This document shows, one piece after another, positions 28,473 through 37,333 of a stretch of 64,000 nucleotides of DNA. Position 1 is the first letter of the stretch; each line of letters starts with the position of its first letter. Source of the DNA: Bacteroidota bacterium (GTDB lineage: Bacteria > Bacteroidota > Bacteroidia > Flavobacteriales > Flavobacteriaceae); the NCBI GenBank assembly GCA_022562895.1, contig JADFOK010000004.1, positions 1 through 64,000 of the forward strand, read 5' to 3'. Position numbers and translations under genes: made by a program. Under the pieces are notes generated by a model. That model was not told where the DNA came from. It worked only from the letters and a program-made list of their open reading frames with translations, and ran no database searches.

Positions 28473-28562
28473 ATGCAAAATGTAATTTTAGCAATTAAAA
28501 AAACATTTCAACTACTTAAAAATGTCTTGTATGTTGCTAAAAAAGTGTTTTTATTGATGTGA
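28473..28562 (+). CDS. putative 29-aa amphipathic micro-protein
   Basis: ATG to TGA, 29 residues, strongly hydrophobic with Lys pairs. Two halves repeat one pattern: VILAIKKTFQLL (4-15) and VLYVAKKVFLL (18-28). The peptide would form a cationic amphipathic or membrane-associated helix, as seen in type I toxins and some small regulatory membrane peptides. The ATG is preceded by a leader (CAAACCTAACAAACTTAACCT) resembling those in front of translated flavobacterial genes, and the unit has its own terminator. Translation is not proven. It could instead be an incidental frame in an sRNA. Confidence 0.4.
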   Translation: MQNVILAIKKTFQLLKNVLYVAKKVFLLM

Positions 28563-28618
28563 TTATTATTATAAAAGTTTATTAAACCCCGAGTCTGCAA
28601 CGATTCAGATAGAGGTAA

Positions 28619-28653
28619 GCCCGTTCTTAGTGAGGTTTGAACGGGCTTTTTTT
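28619..28653 (+). terminator. intrinsic terminator of the micro-ORF transcript
   Basis: GCCCGTTC (28619-28626) and GAACGGGC (28639-28646) form a GC-rich 8-bp stem followed by seven T residues on the plus strand. On the minus strand no U-run follows the stem, so it serves rightward transcription. Confidence 0.85.
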
Positions 28654-30340
28654 AGATCCCTTTCGGAATGGATTCAATAAGTTTTTTTGTATACTCTTTT
28701 TTTGGGTTGGCATAAATTTCATCGGCATCTCCTATTTCTTCAATCTTTCCTTCCCTCATAACCAATAGTTGATCAGCCATAAATTTAACGACAGCTAAAT
28801 CATGGGAGATAAAAATATAAGTAAATCCAAAATCATCTTTTAACTCATTTAGTAGGTTAAGAACTTGGGCTTGGACCGAGATATCTAACGCTGAAACAGA
28901 TTCGTCACATATTACCAATTTTGGTCCCACTGCAATAGTGCGTGCAATCCCAACTCTTTGCCGCTGACCACCAGAGAGTTCATGTGGATAGCGGAAGAAA
29001 TATTCCCGGTCTAGTCCCACTCGCTCAAGGAGTGTCATTACCTTTTTCTTACGTTCATTTCGATTTTTTTCAATTCCATATACCTCTAAAGGTTCGATTA
29101 GAGCATCCCCTATAATTAATCTAGGATTTAATGAAGAATAAGGATCCTGAAAAATTAGTTGGATTTCCTTCCGTAGTTTCCTCATTTCCGATGGTGAGAG
29201 CTTTGTTAATTCTATTCCTCTGTATTTTATGCTACCTGAAGTAACTTTTTCTAACTGTAGGATAGCTTTCCCAAGAGTAGATTTGCCACAGCCAGATTCT
29301 CCAACCAACCCAAGGGTTTCACCTTCAAAGACCTTAAAACTAACGCCATCCACCGCTTTAATAACATTAGATTTTTTAAACAATCCAACATTAGAATAAT
29401 ATTCTTTTTTTAGGTTAAGCACCTCCAATAATGGGGACTTAGTGTATATTAACTTGTGTTTAAAGGCCCGCTGTTGAGGAGTAACCTCTTTTGATATAAA
29501 ACTTTTATCGGCAAGAGAAGCAATAGTTGGAAGCTGCTCCAGTCTAATTCCAAGAATAGGCCGAGATGCTAATAATGCTTTTGTATAGTCATCTTTAGGG
29601 GTTTTAAAAATTTGTAGAACACTTCCTTTTTCAACAATTTTTCCATTATATAAAACGATCACTCGATCTACAATTTCTGATATCAACCCTAAATCGTGTG
29701 AGATAAAAAGAAGACTCATTTTGGTCTCCTTTTGCAACTCCTTAAGCAGTAAAATTATTTCATTTTGGACGGTAACATCCAAAGCCGTAGTAGGTTCGTC
29801 TGCAATTAATAATTTAGGTTTACAGGCAATTGCCATTGCAATCATAACCCGTTGTATCTGTCCACCACTAATTTGGTGAGGATAACTATTGAAAATATCC
29901 TTTGGACGCGGCAATTTTACTTTTTCGAACAATAAGATGGTTTCCTTTTTTGCCTGTGAAGAAGAATATTTTAAATGATTCTGAAGTATTTCGGAAACCT
30001 GAAAACCGCATTTAAGTGAAGGGTTTAAAGCACTCATAGGTTCCTGAAATATCATGGAAATATCTTTTCCTCTCAGTTTCCTATAATCTTTAGGTTCTAG
30101 GTTTATTAAATTTTTTTTGCAGAAAATAATTTCTCCTTTTATACGCGTTGTTTTTTTTGGTAACAAGCCCATAATTGCTAAGGCAGAAACAGATTTACCC
30201 GAACCGGATTCTCCAACTATCCCAACAATTTCATTTTCAGAAATACTAAATGAAATATCGTGTACGACTTCGACACTTTTTATTTTATTACCAAAAGCAA
30301 TGCAAAGATTTTTAATATTAAGCAAGATTTCTTTTGACAT
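28652..30340 (-). CDS. peptide/nickel-type ABC transporter, fused double ATP-binding protein
   Basis: A 562-residue protein with two complete ABC ATPase domains. Each has Walker A (GESGSGKS near residue 41; GESGCGKS near 346), the signature ISGGQIQRV or LSGGQRQRV, and Walker B (LLIADEPTTALD; LVICDESVSALD). Both are of the DppD/DppF (OppD/OppF) class, fused as in YejF or GsiA. It would power uptake of oligopeptides or similar solutes. No permease or binding protein lies next to it, so its membrane partners are encoded elsewhere. It starts 45 bp after the Rieske gene in the same direction. Confidence 0.92.
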   Translation of the reverse strand: MSKEILLNIKNLCIAFGNKIKSVEVVHDISFSISENEIVGIVGESGSGKSVSALAIMGLLPKKTTRIKGEIIFCKKNLINLEPKDYRKLRGKDISMIFQEPMSALNPSLKCGFQVSEILQNHLKYSSSQAKKETILLFEKVKLPRPKDIFNSYPHQISGGQIQRVMIAMAIACKPKLLIADEPTTALDVTVQNEIILLLKELQKETKMSLLFISHDLGLISEIVDRVIVLYNGKIVEKGSVLQIFKTPKDDYTKALLASRPILGIRLEQLPTIASLADKSFISKEVTPQQRAFKHKLIYTKSPLLEVLNLKKEYYSNVGLFKKSNVIKAVDGVSFKVFEGETLGLVGESGCGKSTLGKAILQLEKVTSGSIKYRGIELTKLSPSEMRKLRKEIQLIFQDPYSSLNPRLIIGDALIEPLEVYGIEKNRNERKKKVMTLLERVGLDREYFFRYPHELSGGQRQRVGIARTIAVGPKLVICDESVSALDISVQAQVLNLLNELKDDFGFTYIFISHDLAVVKFMADQLLVMREGKIEEIGDADEIYANPKKEYTKKLIESIPKGI

Positions 30341-30385
30341 ATTTCAAAGATAGTAGTATTCTGCAAAAACCTAAAATCTAATTTT

Positions 30386-31537
30386 TTAATCAGTGTTGTG
30401 ATGACCAAGTGCTTTTAGCAATTCAAGGTCTAACTGGTAAAGAATATCTTCACGCCCAGAATAAAAACCTCTGGTAAATCGAGTGGATTTTGTACCTGTC
30501 TGCATTTGTTCACAGACTTTCCAGTCTTGTTTGTTGGTCAAATCCCAAAATTCCACAGCCGATTTTATTCCTGCCTGGGCTTTCAAGTCATTTATTATTT
30601 CTGGACGAAATAGCCAATAACAATCGTTAATAATTTTTTCGGGACCAAGTGGTGTGATATGATGGAATAAAACAAAATCTGGATGTGGAGTGAGTAACAT
30701 ATTTGGAAAAACAGAATAGTAGTAAATTCTTTTCAAATCATCACCGGAAACGTTGCAAATAGAAGGGGCAGCCGCTTCGCCGGTCATGGTCATACTTCCT
30801 CCATCTTTACTGAGATCCATAAATCCACCAATTACTGCACCTTTACTATAGTCATGCTGAGCTGACTGGACTGGAGTAAGTTCGGTAAGCAAGGGATGCA
30901 CACCGGGACAATGATAACATTCCTGGTAATTCTGGAGTATAAGTTTCCAGTTACAATTCAGTTCGTATCTTAAATGATGTGCTATTCTTAATTCATCAAT
31001 TTTCCAATCTGTAAATTTTCCCATGAGTGCTTCCATTTGGACTTCAAAGGGTGCAGGATTTTTGTCCAGGTTTATAAATACAAAACCTTCCCATATGTGA
31101 ACACTGGCCTGATGAAGCGCACAATCGTCTTTTTGGAATCCATGGCCCTCTTTCATCAAAGGTGCATTTAATAGTTTGCCGTCTAACGCATAGGTCCATG
31201 CGTGATAAGGACATTGTATGGATTTGGATTTGAAAATTCCTTTTGGTTTATCACAAAGCTGTGTTCCTCTGTGTCTGCAAACATTAAAAAGAGCTTTGAC
31301 TTCATGAGATTTGTCTCTTACCAATATAAGACTCTCGTTCGCTACTTTGATTAGTTTGTAATCACCAACCGATGAAATTTCTTCTGCACGGCAGGCATAA
31401 ACCCAAAACTTATAGAAAATTTTTTCTACCTCCTCTTCATAGATTTCTTCGCTATGATAATACTTTCCAGGTAAAGTCCTGGTTCCATCAAATATGGGAT
31501 AATCAACTCCTCTTTTTCGAAATTTTCCTTTATCCAT
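30386..31537 (-). CDS. Rieske-type ring-hydroxylating/N-demethylating oxygenase, alpha subunit
   Basis: A 383-residue Rieske oxygenase. The [2Fe-2S] ligands are C87-x-H89 (CRHRGTQLC) and C109-x-x-H112 (CPYHAW). The mononuclear iron ligands are H209 and H214 in NYQECYHCPGVH, with Asp338 (NKQDW) as probable third ligand. The residue that bridges the two centres is Glu206, not the Asp of most aromatic dioxygenases. Glu at this site is known in carnitine monooxygenase CntA and occurs in related oxygenases of quaternary ammonium compounds. No reductase gene is adjacent. With the neighbouring GcvT-like gene this favours an N-methylated substrate over an aromatic one. Confidence 0.88.
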   Translation of the reverse strand: MDKGKFRKRGVDYPIFDGTRTLPGKYYHSEEIYEEEVEKIFYKFWVYACRAEEISSVGDYKLIKVANESLILVRDKSHEVKALFNVCRHRGTQLCDKPKGIFKSKSIQCPYHAWTYALDGKLLNAPLMKEGHGFQKDDCALHQASVHIWEGFVFINLDKNPAPFEVQMEALMGKFTDWKIDELRIAHHLRYELNCNWKLILQNYQECYHCPGVHPLLTELTPVQSAQHDYSKGAVIGGFMDLSKDGGSMTMTGEAAAPSICNVSGDDLKRIYYYSVFPNMLLTPHPDFVLFHHITPLGPEKIINDCYWLFRPEIINDLKAQAGIKSAVEFWDLTNKQDWKVCEQMQTGTKSTRFTRGFYSGREDILYQLDLELLKALGHHNTD

Positions 31538-31549
31538 ATCAATTTTGTA

Positions 31550-33088
31550 TTAGTTTAAAATCATTTTCGCACCCAAATATCCCGGCATACAGGTAATACC
31601 TCCTCCAGGGTGAGATCCACTGCCACAAAGATACAAACCAGAAACTGGAGTATTATATTTTGAGCAAATAGGAATCGGTCTTGTAATAAGTTGATCCACA
31701 AAATGCTCACCATGATAAATATGGCCTTCAGTTAAGTTATATCGTTTTTCAAAATCTAAAGGCGAAAGTACTTCCATACTTACCACTGCTTTAGAAAGTC
31801 CTGGCGAATATATTTCAAGTTCATTGAGTACGTCCTCACCTAGTTTCTTTTTAGCTTCTACAGACCATCGGGCTTTAAAATTATAAGGAATTTGATGAAT
31901 TAATACTGAAAGAACACTGTGACCCTTTGGTGCCAAAGAAGTATTAGTGTAAGTAGGAATATTAATATCCAGAAAAGGTGTATCTGTTACATTCTTGTAC
32001 TTTACAGGATCAAAAGCTTTTTCCATTTCATCAAAGGAATTTCCAGTCCTTGCAAATTCAACAAGTTGGCCATTTAATTCGACCACTTTATTTATTGCCA
32101 GATTAACCTTTGCAGTTGTTCCTCTGCTTCGTATTTTTTCAATCCAATAATCCAATTTGTATTCAAGTTCGAAATCATCAAATAAATTAAGAAACGTTTC
32201 TTTCGGTGTGCAGGATGCTGCCACTTTCATAGCGTTTATTTCTTCGCCACCTTTTAATCTCACACCCCTCACAACTCCTTCAGCATCCAACAATATTTTT
32301 TCTACTTCTGCGCTGGTTCGAATATCAACACCCGCTTTTTCCGCGGCCTTTCGTAATGCATCAACAAGAGCTTGCGGTCCGCCTTTAATATTATTTCTGG
32401 AAGCGCATTCCCAAAGCATCAGGTTAATAGTGGAATATGCCGACCTTGGACCAGCATAAGATCCATATAACGCAGGAGCAGCTAAGCCAGCTTTAAGAAA
32501 ATCGGTTTCAAATTTTTCATTTAAATAATCTGACAAGCACATGGGAGCAACCTTGAGCAATTCCATCATGGTCTTATTACCTAATCCTTTGAGCATTAGT
32601 CCCTTTTTAGCTAACACTACAAGACTCGCCATGGTCAAATTTTCAATTTCAATATTTGGAGGAGGATTGTCCATCAAATCATTGATAACCTTACTAATCT
32701 TTTTAAGAAATACCCGATATTCTTTGTATGCTTTGGCATCATTTTCGGAAAATTTACTGATTGCATCAGCAGTTCTATTAACGTCTGAATGAATTATGAC
32801 ACTTTTTCCATCTTTAGAAAGAATTGTCACATCGGCACGATTATTATCAATCACCAATCCATGTTTTTCGAGTTGAAGAGTATTAATTACTTGTGATCGG
32901 ACACCGCTGGTATCGTGCAATAATCCTGTAGTTGAATAACCCGGGGAAAATTCTTCTCCTGCTGCAATGCCACCCAGTACATTTCTTTTTTCGACAACAA
33001 GTACTTTCTTTCCCTTTTTGGCAAGAATGGTGGCGGCAGTGAGTCCATTATGACCACCACCAATTACTATTACATCATACTTACTCAT
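31550..33088 (-). CDS. PYROXD2/CrtI-like FAD-dependent oxidoreductase, copy 2
   Basis: A 512-residue flavoprotein with an N-terminal dinucleotide-binding fold (YDVIVIGGGHNGLTAA, then VVEKRNVLGG) and the CrtI/PYROXD2 C-terminal signature (GLYLCGSGSHPGGGITCMPG). The start is set at the ATG 33086-33088, which overlaps the upstream stop (ATGA). A longer in-frame start would lie inside the upstream gene and add 31 residues ahead of the FAD fold. It resembles the preceding gene along its whole length but is clearly diverged, so the two may form a heteromer or act on successive substrates. Confidence 0.85.
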   Translation of the reverse strand: MSKYDVIVIGGGHNGLTAATILAKKGKKVLVVEKRNVLGGIAAGEEFSPGYSTTGLLHDTSGVRSQVINTLQLEKHGLVIDNNRADVTILSKDGKSVIIHSDVNRTADAISKFSENDAKAYKEYRVFLKKISKVINDLMDNPPPNIEIENLTMASLVVLAKKGLMLKGLGNKTMMELLKVAPMCLSDYLNEKFETDFLKAGLAAPALYGSYAGPRSAYSTINLMLWECASRNNIKGGPQALVDALRKAAEKAGVDIRTSAEVEKILLDAEGVVRGVRLKGGEEINAMKVAASCTPKETFLNLFDDFELEYKLDYWIEKIRSRGTTAKVNLAINKVVELNGQLVEFARTGNSFDEMEKAFDPVKYKNVTDTPFLDINIPTYTNTSLAPKGHSVLSVLIHQIPYNFKARWSVEAKKKLGEDVLNELEIYSPGLSKAVVSMEVLSPLDFEKRYNLTEGHIYHGEHFVDQLITRPIPICSKYNTPVSGLYLCGSGSHPGGGITCMPGYLGAKMILN

Positions 33089-34677
33089 ATCACTTTTTCT
33101 TTTAAGATTGATTTTGCCGACAATTCGCCTCCCGATCCCATGATCCCACCTCCAGGGTGTGTGCCAGAACCGGACATCCATAAATTTCTTATTGGGGTTT
33201 TATATTTGGCGAACCCTGATATGGGACGTTGAAATAAAAGTTGTTCCAGAGTAAGTTCGCCTTGAAATATATTACCTTCCGTTAGTCCGAAAGTTTCTTG
33301 TAAATCCCAGGGAGTAATCACTTGCCGGTGTAGTACCAAGCTGTCAATATCCGGCACATACTCTTTGATCGTATTTTGCACCGCATCTCCGAATTTCTCA
33401 GCCAGTTTTGGCCAATATTCAGGACCTTCTTTAATATCAAACGGAGCATATTGTATAAAACATGACATCACGTGTTTACCAGGAGGAGCCAATGTCGGGT
33501 CAGTTAGCGATGGAACAACTATATTTATAAAGGGTTTTTCTGAAAACTCTCCATATTTTGCCTGATCATAAGCTTTCTCAACGTAATCGATATTAGGAAC
33601 AATGGCAATATCTCCTTTCATGTACTCAAGACCCTTTCTTTTTTTACAAAAATTTGGTACTCCACTGAGTGCAAAATTGACTTTTCCAGAGCTACCTCTT
33701 AGCTTAAACCTTTTGATCTCTGTGGTAATATCTGATGTAAGATTATCTTCCCCGATCATCTTGAGGTAAGTTCGGTTTGGATCCAGGTTAGAAACAACTA
33801 TTTTGGAATCTATTTCATCTCCATTGGCTAAAACCACACCTGTTGCTTTCCCATTAATAATTTTAACATGTGCAACATCCACATTGGTTCTTATTTCTGC
33901 TCCAAAACTTTTAGCGGCATTGGCACAGGCCATGCTTACGCCACCTGTTCCACCTTTTGAAAATCCCCATGATCTAAAAGCACCATCCAATTCACCCATA
34001 TAGTGGTGAAGAAGTACATAAGCCGTTCCGGGGGAACGTACACCTAAAAATGTCCCAATAATACCACTTACTGCCATGGGTCCTTTTAAAACCTCCGATT
34101 CAAACCAGAGATCGAGAAAATCTGCACTGCTCATGGTAAGTAACTTGATATTCATATGAAGTAATTCGGAGCCGAGATTTTTGAAAACCTTACCCATTCT
34201 CAAAAGAGATGAAAGTTCTTTTGGATTAATTGAGGCTACATCAGGTGCTGGATGGTCTATTACCTCTTTAGCCAGTTTTGCCATATGGGTCATTACATTG
34301 CTAAACTCTCCATAAACTTCAGAGTCCTTTTTACTAAATCTTGCAATTTCCCTTCTCGTAAGAGAAGCGTCTCCCCATTTGCAAAGTCCTAGATCTCCAT
34401 CGGGAAGGGGCTGAAATGACGCATCCATAGGAATGATGTCATATCCGTGTTTTGTAAGGTTTAACTCCCTAATGATATGTGGTCGAAAAAGGCTCACAAC
34501 ATAGCTACACACCGAATAAGTAAATCCAGGATACACCTCCTCTGAAACAGCTGCACCACCAAGGACATGCCTTTTTTCTAATACTAAAACCTTCTTACCT
34601 GCTTTAGCTAAATATGCGGCATTGACCAATCCATTATGACCGCCACCTATTATTATTGCATCGTATTTATTATTCAT
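33085..34677 (-). CDS. PYROXD2/CrtI-like FAD-dependent oxidoreductase, copy 1
   Basis: A 530-residue flavoprotein with the FAD fold YDAIIIGGGHNGLVNAA and LEKRHVLGGAAVSEE, and the C-terminal signature NLWMSGSGTHPGGGIMGSGG. It belongs to the family annotated as phytoene-desaturase-like or PYROXD2-like. No carotenoid gene is near, so desaturation of phytoene is unlikely. It sits 4 bp after a GcvT-like gene and overlaps the next flavoprotein by 4 bp. In this operon it may oxidise a methylated amine whose C1 unit passes to tetrahydrofolate. Confidence 0.85.
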   Translation of the reverse strand: MNNKYDAIIIGGGHNGLVNAAYLAKAGKKVLVLEKRHVLGGAAVSEEVYPGFTYSVCSYVVSLFRPHIIRELNLTKHGYDIIPMDASFQPLPDGDLGLCKWGDASLTRREIARFSKKDSEVYGEFSNVMTHMAKLAKEVIDHPAPDVASINPKELSSLLRMGKVFKNLGSELLHMNIKLLTMSSADFLDLWFESEVLKGPMAVSGIIGTFLGVRSPGTAYVLLHHYMGELDGAFRSWGFSKGGTGGVSMACANAAKSFGAEIRTNVDVAHVKIINGKATGVVLANGDEIDSKIVVSNLDPNRTYLKMIGEDNLTSDITTEIKRFKLRGSSGKVNFALSGVPNFCKKRKGLEYMKGDIAIVPNIDYVEKAYDQAKYGEFSEKPFINIVVPSLTDPTLAPPGKHVMSCFIQYAPFDIKEGPEYWPKLAEKFGDAVQNTIKEYVPDIDSLVLHRQVITPWDLQETFGLTEGNIFQGELTLEQLLFQRPISGFAKYKTPIRNLWMSGSGTHPGGGIMGSGGELSAKSILKEKVI

Positions 34678-34681
34678 CTTG

Positions 34682-35890
34682 TTATTTTTTAAGGATTGAT
34701 CGTTTCCTTTCCGGATTAAAAAATTGAGGTTTGCCTACAATGGCCTGTACGATCTCTCTTTGGTGTTCCACCATTACTTCAAAGTTAACTTCAGTTCCAG
34801 GCCTGCCATAATCTATCCCTATCGTCGCAAGTGCTATATTCTTTTTTAATATAGGGGACCATGTTCCACTAGTTGCGTATCCAATTTGTTTGGACCTGTG
34901 TTGCTTATGGTATATTGGGACAGAGTGTCGCCAGGCACCAGCCTCTGTATGGGGTGGTAATCCGTGTTTTTTGTATAACACTTCTAAATCGGGCCAATTG
35001 ATATCAATTCCTACGATTGCCCATCTTGAGCCCTTTTTCTTTTCTGCCCTCAAGGCCCTTTGCCCCATAAATGGTTCCCGGTCCAAATGGACTGTCCAAC
35101 CAAGTCCAAGTTCATAGGGTGAACTCATTTGTTCGGGAATAAGTGCATGTAAAGAACTGTGATAATCAACACCATTCATTATCAAACCCGCTTCAATTCT
35201 GGCAATATCCAGAGCAGCAATTCCCGACATTCTTATATTATAATCTTGTCCTGCACTCCAAATCGCATCAAACAATTTCAATGCATCTTCATTTTTTATC
35301 CATAACTCATACCCTAAATCCCCGGTATATCCTGTGCGTGAAATTTTAAATTCGAAACCATTACCTTTAGCACTCGTTGTCCAGAAAAATTTCAATCTAT
35401 CTAAATCTGCATCACACATATTTTTCAAGATATCTCTTGATTTGGGACCTTGAAGGGCCAATCCACAGTAACTGTCAGTGATGTCTTCAATTTGGACATC
35501 AAGATTTTTAATAAATCTTGAAAACCAAGAGTAGGAAGGATCTGCTGAGGTCACAAAATATTCGTTCTCTCCGAAATGCATAACGGTTCCGTCATCTATG
35601 ACCATACCCCGATCATCACACCAACAACAGTAGGTTGCCTGATTTAACTTCAATTTTCTTATGTCTTTAACAATAATGCGAGATAAAAACATCGAAGCAT
35701 CCTTGCCCGTTACTTTATATTTAAAAAGAGGGGTAATATCGACTAATCCTGCCGAATGCCTGAAGGCAAAATATTCGAAATCATTAACCACATTGTAGGA
35801 ATTAGCAGCAAAGTAGCCTGCCCATTCCTTCCAGTCAAGGTTATGGTTTAGTTCCGAGGTTCTCGGATGAAAAGGAGTTTGTAAGGGCAT
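34682..35890 (-). CDS. GcvT-family (aminomethyltransferase-like) protein
   Basis: A 402-residue T-protein-family member. It has the folate-fold features RHSAGLVDITPLFKYKVTG, the core ISRTGYTGDLGYELW and AALDIARIEAGLI, and the C-terminal barrel region starting near 310. The family binds tetrahydrofolate and accepts methyl or methylene groups from glycine, dimethylglycine, sarcosine or DMSP. It is the first gene of the cluster with two flavoproteins and a Rieske oxygenase, and no GcvH/GcvP is adjacent. A demethylase role is therefore more likely than glycine cleavage. Substrate unknown. Confidence 0.85.
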   Translation of the reverse strand: MPLQTPFHPRTSELNHNLDWKEWAGYFAANSYNVVNDFEYFAFRHSAGLVDITPLFKYKVTGKDASMFLSRIIVKDIRKLKLNQATYCCWCDDRGMVIDDGTVMHFGENEYFVTSADPSYSWFSRFIKNLDVQIEDITDSYCGLALQGPKSRDILKNMCDADLDRLKFFWTTSAKGNGFEFKISRTGYTGDLGYELWIKNEDALKLFDAIWSAGQDYNIRMSGIAALDIARIEAGLIMNGVDYHSSLHALIPEQMSSPYELGLGWTVHLDREPFMGQRALRAEKKKGSRWAIVGIDINWPDLEVLYKKHGLPPHTEAGAWRHSVPIYHKQHRSKQIGYATSGTWSPILKKNIALATIGIDYGRPGTEVNFEVMVEHQREIVQAIVGKPQFFNPERKRSILKK

Positions 35891-36004
35891 GTATATTAGG
35901 TTTAAATTACTGCAGGCTCAATACTGAGTTTACATTAACTATAATTTCTGAAAAATTGATAAATAAAAAATTATCCAGAATAGATTTGAAGAGATACTTA
36001 CAAT

Positions 36005-36072
36005 CCTGGGATCAGAACCCAGGGCATTTCAGAAATGTTATGTATTGTTTTGGTAAGCATATAACAAACATA
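36005..36072 (-). promoter_or_regulatory. possible promoter and leader hairpin of the GcvT/Rieske cluster
   Basis: On the minus strand TATGTTTG (36065-36072) fits TAnnTTTG. The leader of about 170 nt would contain a hairpin with arms CCTGGG (36005-36010) and CCCAGG (36018-36023). The hairpin has no U-run, so it is more likely regulatory than a terminator. No -33 TTG is seen at the usual spacing. Confidence 0.3.
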
Positions 36073-36096
36073 CAAATAATATCAGTGGCTTACCCT

Positions 36097-36810
36097 TTAG
36101 ACCATGAGAATTTCACTTTCAGTAAGTAATTCTTCATTACGTAATCTTAATATAATTTGAGCAACTGCAATAGTGTCTTTTTCACAATATTTAATAATTC
36201 TGTCTAAGTCGTTTTCTTTATAAAAAATCTGGTAAACATCACTACCATCGATATCATCCTTGGGAGATGGAATTCCTAATGCATGGGTCATAAGTTTTAA
36301 AGAAGTAAAGGTTTTATAATCCCCAAATTTCCATAATTCTAAGGTGTCAAGATGTGGTATTTCCCAAGGTTTTTTCCCGAAGAGATTCAATTTGAATGGA
36401 ATATCAATACTATTAATAATCATCCTTCGAGCAATATACGGGAAATCAAATTCCTTACCATTATGTGCACAAAGAAGATGTTGAGGTTTGTTAAAATGTG
36501 TTTCTAAAAGGGTCTTAAATTCATTTAAAATCTTAGTTTCTTCGCCCTGATAAGTAGTTACCCTAAATTTACGCGAGTCTCCTTTAAATACAAAATATCC
36601 TACTGAAATACAAATTATCTTTCCAAACTCAGCCCAAATTCCGGCACGGTCATAGAATTCTTCTGGAGTGAAATCTTCTTTACGTTGATATTTTGTTTTT
36701 TGCTCCCACAAGCTTTTGGCATCATTTTCCAGATGGTCATATTCAGAAAATAAGGGAACGGTCTCAATATCCAGAAACAGGATCGTATCCAGATTTATTC
36801 TTTTAAGCAT
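36097..36810 (-). CDS. PolB-like 3'-5' exonuclease (DEDDy)
   Basis: A 237-residue protein with the three exonuclease motifs: LFLDIETVP (Exo I), CAHNGKEFDFPYIARR (Exo II) and YCEKDTIAVAQ (Exo III, Tyr-x3-Asp). It corresponds to the predicted stand-alone PolB exonuclease family. Likely role: 3'-end trimming of DNA in repair. It follows ogt by 44 bp in the same direction, so the two may be a small repair operon. Confidence 0.87.
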   Translation of the reverse strand: MLKRINLDTILFLDIETVPLFSEYDHLENDAKSLWEQKTKYQRKEDFTPEEFYDRAGIWAEFGKIICISVGYFVFKGDSRKFRVTTYQGEETKILNEFKTLLETHFNKPQHLLCAHNGKEFDFPYIARRMIINSIDIPFKLNLFGKKPWEIPHLDTLELWKFGDYKTFTSLKLMTHALGIPSPKDDIDGSDVYQIFYKENDLDRIIKYCEKDTIAVAQIILRLRNEELLTESEILMV

Positions 36811-36854
36811 ATACTAAAATTATAATCGGGGAGATGGTTAAAGATACAATAAGT

Positions 36855-37331
36855 TTAATTAAAGAGAGATTGTTGCTTAACGGGGTTTTCGTGTTCCAAC
36901 AACCATTTTTTACGATGTAAACCTCCTGCATAACCAATTAAAGAACCATCACTACCAATTACTCGATGACAGGGAATGATAATAGCTATTGGATTTTTGC
37001 CATTTGCAGAAGCAGCTGCACGAATCGCTTTTGGATCCCCCAATTGGTTTGCAATATCTTGGTAAGAAGCAGTTTTACCAAACGGAATATCCTTTATTTG
37101 CTGCCATACTTTTTTTTGAAAAAAGGTTCCTTCAGGGTTTAGTTTTAATTTGAAATTTATACGATTTCCTTCAAAGTATTCTGAAAGTTGTTGTACTGTA
37201 TTTTGAAGAGATTCAGAAATTATTTTGCTTTCACTTTCTTCAGGATCGATAAAATTAACAAAAGCTAAACCATCAATATCTCCTTTAATTTCTAGTGTTC
37301 CTACAGGCGTATTTAGATAGATAGTTTCCAT
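36855..37331 (-). CDS. ogt: methylated-DNA--protein-cysteine methyltransferase
   Basis: A 158-residue Ogt/MGMT protein with the active-site motif IIPCHRVIGSDGSLIGYAGG. The Cys takes the alkyl group from O6-methylguanine in a suicide reaction. The helix-turn-helix region KTASYQDIANQLGDPKAIRAAA binds DNA. It starts 2 bp after the DinB-like gene. Confidence 0.95.
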   Translation of the reverse strand: METIYLNTPVGTLEIKGDIDGLAFVNFIDPEESESKIISESLQNTVQQLSEYFEGNRINFKLKLNPEGTFFQKKVWQQIKDIPFGKTASYQDIANQLGDPKAIRAAASANGKNPIAIIIPCHRVIGSDGSLIGYAGGLHRKKWLLEHENPVKQQSLFN

Positions 37332-37333
37332 AA

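Larger units (their letters stand above)
28280..28651. other. intergenic region with a small independent transcription unit
   Basis: This 372-bp stretch starts with the scoB terminator (28302-28328). A possible weak promoter follows: TTTG near 28415, then TAATCTTC about 17 bp later. Next come a leader of the flavobacterial C/A-rich type (CAAACCTAACAAACTTAACC), a 29-codon micro-ORF (28473-28562), a short stem TCTG/CAGA near 28593-28608, and a strong terminator (28619-28653). Because scoB already has a terminator, the second one implies a separate rightward transcript of about 200 nt. Confidence 0.55.

Noticed and set aside
31550..34677. The two CrtI-like genes as carotenoid desaturases
   Set aside because: No phytoene synthase, cyclase or other carotenoid gene is near. 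The neighbours are a GcvT-like protein and a Rieske oxygenase, and both sequences fit the PYROXD2-like branch better.
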